The notes beneath the pieces were generated by a model. That model saw nothing but the letters and a program-made list of their open reading frames with translations. It had not been told where the DNA came from and did no database searches. Below are positions 12,858-14,174 of a stretch of DNA of 14,174 nucleotides, in pieces. The stretch's first letter is position 1; the number at the start of each line of letters is the position of its first letter. Made by a program: the position numbers and the translations under genes. Origin of the DNA: an uncultured Planctomycetaceae bacterium (GTDB lineage: Bacteria > Planctomycetota > Planctomycetia > Pirellulales > Pirellulaceae); contig CAIYOB010001221.1 in assembly GCA_903927685.1 (NCBI GenBank), positions 1-14,174 on the forward strand, written 5' to 3'.

Positions 12858-12987
12858 GGGACCTCCAGCGATCCAGAAGACGTCGAAGGACTTGCTGTAT
12901 GGCAATCCGCAGACGGCGCTCTCGGATGAGGGCCACGATTGCCAGCAGCAGGGTTACAGAAACGAAGCATAGTGCGATTTGACTCAA
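12790..12987 (-). CDS. Small single-helix membrane protein with TTG start, 65 aa
   Basis: TTG at 12987 lies 7 nt after AAAGGAGG in the run AAAGGAGGTGACTCG, close to a perfect anti-16S complement; this decides the start, since the longer frame to 13056 has no site. Residues 3-21 (QIALCFVSVTLLLAIVALI) form a membrane helix followed by a basic amphipathic helix (RERRLRIAIQQVLRRLLDRW). The tail includes NCVCPDRRR. The last 68 nt overlap the start of the lipoprotein gene in a different frame. Overlapping small membrane protein and lipoprotein genes recall Rz/Rz1 spanins, but the coiled coil here is on the lipoprotein, and no lysis genes are seen. No family recognised. Confidence 0.7.
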   Translation of the reverse strand: MSQIALCFVSVTLLLAIVALIRERRLRIAIQQVLRRLLDRWRSHESSQNCVCPDRRRADIDGDRV

Positions 12988-13079
12988 CGAGTCACCTCCT
13001 TTCGCAAGGGTTGCACTGGAGAAGGGCAATCTCGCAAGGCTAGTGGGTCCCCGCACGCGACATGCCGTGTCCTGCCCGG

Positions 13080-13283
13080 CTATTTGGCCTGCGGCCCCGC
13101 CTCGTCACGAGTGGCTGGTGAGCCAACTGCCCCGCGTTGTTCCCGGCGGAACTGCCGAATGACCAGAAGTGCCAAATCGCCGACGAGACGCGCGCGCGCC
13201 GATTCAGGTGACGGTGGGGCGTCAAGCGTGTTGGGCGGCGGTTCGGCGGAGCGATCCAAAGAAAGCTCTGGTCGAGTAGGCAT
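13080..13283 (-). CDS. Small hypothetical protein, 67 aa
   Basis: ATG at 13283 has AAGGAG 8 nt upstream; a longer frame to 13382 lacks a site and overlaps the intron-derived sequence. The first 28 residues are Pro/Ser/Asp-rich and probably disordered. Residues 29-48 form a helix (RARLVGDLALLVIRQFRREQ), amphipathic and possibly membrane-associated. The C-terminus ends in AGPQAK, similar to the lipoprotein's AGPEAK. No family is recognised. It is the first intact gene after the group II intron, about 110 bp from its domain V. Confidence 0.6.
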   Translation of the reverse strand: MPTRPELSLDRSAEPPPNTLDAPPSPESARARLVGDLALLVIRQFRREQRGAVGSPATRDEAGPQAK

Positions 13284-13325
13284 AATATGGTCTCCTTCTG
13301 TAGGTCTGCTTTGTATTCCCTGTTG

Positions 13326-13348
13326 CTCCGCTCTTTCGATCTGCGGAG
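13326..13348. other. Inverted repeat between intron domain V and the next gene
   Basis: CTCCGC (13326-13331) and GCGGAG (13343-13348) pair around 11 nt. It lies about 45 nt past domain V on the minus strand, near where the intron's end should be. It may belong to the intron's 3' part or to flanking sequence. The region 13284-13393 holds no gene that I can support. Confidence 0.3.
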
Positions 13349-13393
13349 TGTCACAATATTCGACCATGAAAGGCGACTTCAACGCCCCTCACA

Positions 13394-13426
13394 GAACCGG
13401 ACTTGTGAATTTCCCACATCCGGCTC
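13394..13426 (-). ncRNA. Group II intron domain V
   Basis: The 33 nt after the maturase stop codon, read on the minus strand, begin GAGCCGGA and end TCCGGTTC, pairing with one G-U wobble. A GAAA-type loop caps the inner stem (TGTGG with TTCACA), a two-nt AG bulge follows, and the catalytic AGC triad is near the 5' end. This is the catalytic core of a group II intron and is only ~12 nt from the end of the reverse transcriptase gene. A downstream GGGGCG...CGCC pair (within 13369-13388) could be domain VI, but the exact 3' splice site is not resolved. The 5' part of the intron lies beyond the right edge. Confidence 0.8.
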
Positions 13427-13437
13427 TTCAGGTAAGC

Positions 13438-14174
13438 TCACCGCACGGGCGACAGTGTGTATAAGTTATGAACAATGCGCGGCGTGGGCAGCGGATAATG
13501 ACCCAGGTAGGTCAGGAACCGCTCCCAGGAAAACGACCGCCGTTGGCTCCGGCGATTCAGCCACTTCAGCACCAGCCGGATCGCGAACCGGTAATAGCGG
13601 GTCAGTCCCCGCATATTCCCGCTCACGCCGTAGTACTGGTAGTGGCCTTGGAGTTTGGCCTTCAGCACCGGCCACCAAGCCTTCACCGGGATCTGGCTCC
13701 GCACCCTCTTGAGCCACGTGCGCAGCTCCTGACATTTCTTGCGGAACTTCTTCCGGCTGGTCTGGCGTCCGACGATGAACTTCCCGCGTCGGCTCGCCGC
13801 ACAGAAGTGCGTGAAGCCCAGGAAGTCGAAGGTGTTCGCCCGGCGCTTCTGCCGCTGGGCATTCTGCCGCTCATACCGGCCAAAGCTCAGCACCCGCGTC
13901 TTCTCTGGGTGCAGCGTCAAGTCGCATTGCGTAAACCGCTCGCGCAAGGCTTGCAGGATCCTCTGGGCCTCGTCCTGATACTGCACCAGGACGACAAAAT
14001 CGTCCGCGTACCGCACCAGAAAACAGGCCCCGCGAACTTGTCGCTTCAGCCGTTTCTCGAACCACAAATCCAACACGTAGTGCAGGAACACATTGGACAG
14101 CATCGGGCTCAGGTTACCTCCCTGCGGAGTCCCCTGTTCGGTCGCCACGAACTGACCCGCTTCCACATAACCCG
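13438..14174 (-). CDS. ltrA: Group II intron reverse transcriptase/maturase, N-terminus missing at the right edge
   Basis: The frame enters from the right edge (GYVEAGQ) and gives about 245 visible residues. The RT fingers/palm segment is clear: GTPQGGNLSPMLSNVFLHYV, then the catalytic RYADDFVVL, whose aspartates coordinate the metal ions. Next come LHPEKTRVLSFGR and FDFLGFTH. The maturase (domain X) follows, with HYQYYGVSGNMRGLTRYYRF and a basic thumb helix, then SFSWERFLTYLGHYPLPTPR and the end LYTLSPVR. No HNH endonuclease domain is present. The protein aids intron splicing and retrohoming. It is followed directly by domain V, so ORF and RNA belong to the same intron. Confidence 0.95.
   Translation of the reverse strand, partial: GYVEAGQFVATEQGTPQGGNLSPMLSNVFLHYVLDLWFEKRLKRQVRGACFLVRYADDFVVLVQYQDEAQRILQALRERFTQCDLTLHPEKTRVLSFGRYERQNAQRQKRRANTFDFLGFTHFCAASRRGKFIVGRQTSRKKFRKKCQELRTWLKRVRSQIPVKAWWPVLKAKLQGHYQYYGVSGNMRGLTRYYRFAIRLVLKWLNRRSQRRSFSWERFLTYLGHYPLPTPRIVHNLYTLSPVR

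Noticed and set aside
12790..13056. Longer version of the small membrane protein from ATG 13056
   Set aside because: The TTG at 12987 has a near-perfect ribosome site, while 13056 has none and would add an uncharacteristic N-terminus.
1..14174. CRISPR arrays, tRNAs, rRNAs
   Set aside because: No regularly spaced direct repeats and no cloverleaf or rRNA-like sequence were seen on either strand by eye.

Overview
The window is GC-rich (I estimate low 60s %). Nearly every gene is short, lies on the minus strand and has its own AAGGAG-type ribosome binding site. The protein families (a Ycf46/Ycf35/DUF2997 set outside a photosynthetic context, N-termini such as MGLTIHYQL, a SWIM-ligase, many unnamed proteins) suggest a planctomycete or similar environmental bacterium. 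This is an inference from family memory, not from a marker gene. The unidirectional run of small accessory genes plus a group II intron looks like a large plasmid, an integrated element or another accessory island. No integrase, relaxase, replication gene, tRNA, rRNA or CRISPR array is visible, so the type of element cannot be fixed.

Layout in the direction of transcription (right to left). (1) 13394-14174: 3' part of a group II intron, with the reverse transcriptase/maturase cut by the right edge, followed by a recognisable RNA domain V. (2) 12282-13283: a small protein, a TTG-started one-helix membrane protein, and a lipoprotein with a coiled coil and a second membrane helix. The last two genes overlap by 68 nt. 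(3) 11456-12073: a sigma-factor-like protein preceded by two strong hairpins. (4) 9832-11378: a 52-residue membrane protein, a Ycf35-like DUF1257 protein, a DUF2997 protein translationally coupled to it, and an unknown 181-residue protein. (5) 9329-9819: the only plus-strand gene, a DinB-like protein broken by a frameshift. (6) 6306-9183: a Ycf46-like AAA ATPase followed 40 bp later by an ATP-dependent DNA ligase with an N-terminal SWIM zinc finger and a C-terminal WGR domain. (7) 1-6124: twelve small to medium genes, almost all of unknown function, including a DUF6117-like protein, a zinc-ribbon protein and overlapping or coupled pairs. The last gene runs off the left edge.

The part with a readable functional theme is the middle. 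Ycf35-like, DUF2997 and Ycf46-like proteins form a recurring neighbourhood of unknown function in other bacteria. Here it sits beside a multi-domain DNA ligase, so a role in nucleic-acid maintenance of the element is a reasonable guess, no more. The left-hand hypothetical genes follow in the same direction and may be the element's accessory load. No stretch over 300 bases lacks a gene. The longest gaps are 10378-10602, 1385-1605, 12074-12281 and 6125-6305. They hold only hairpins or inverted repeats and no convincing gene.
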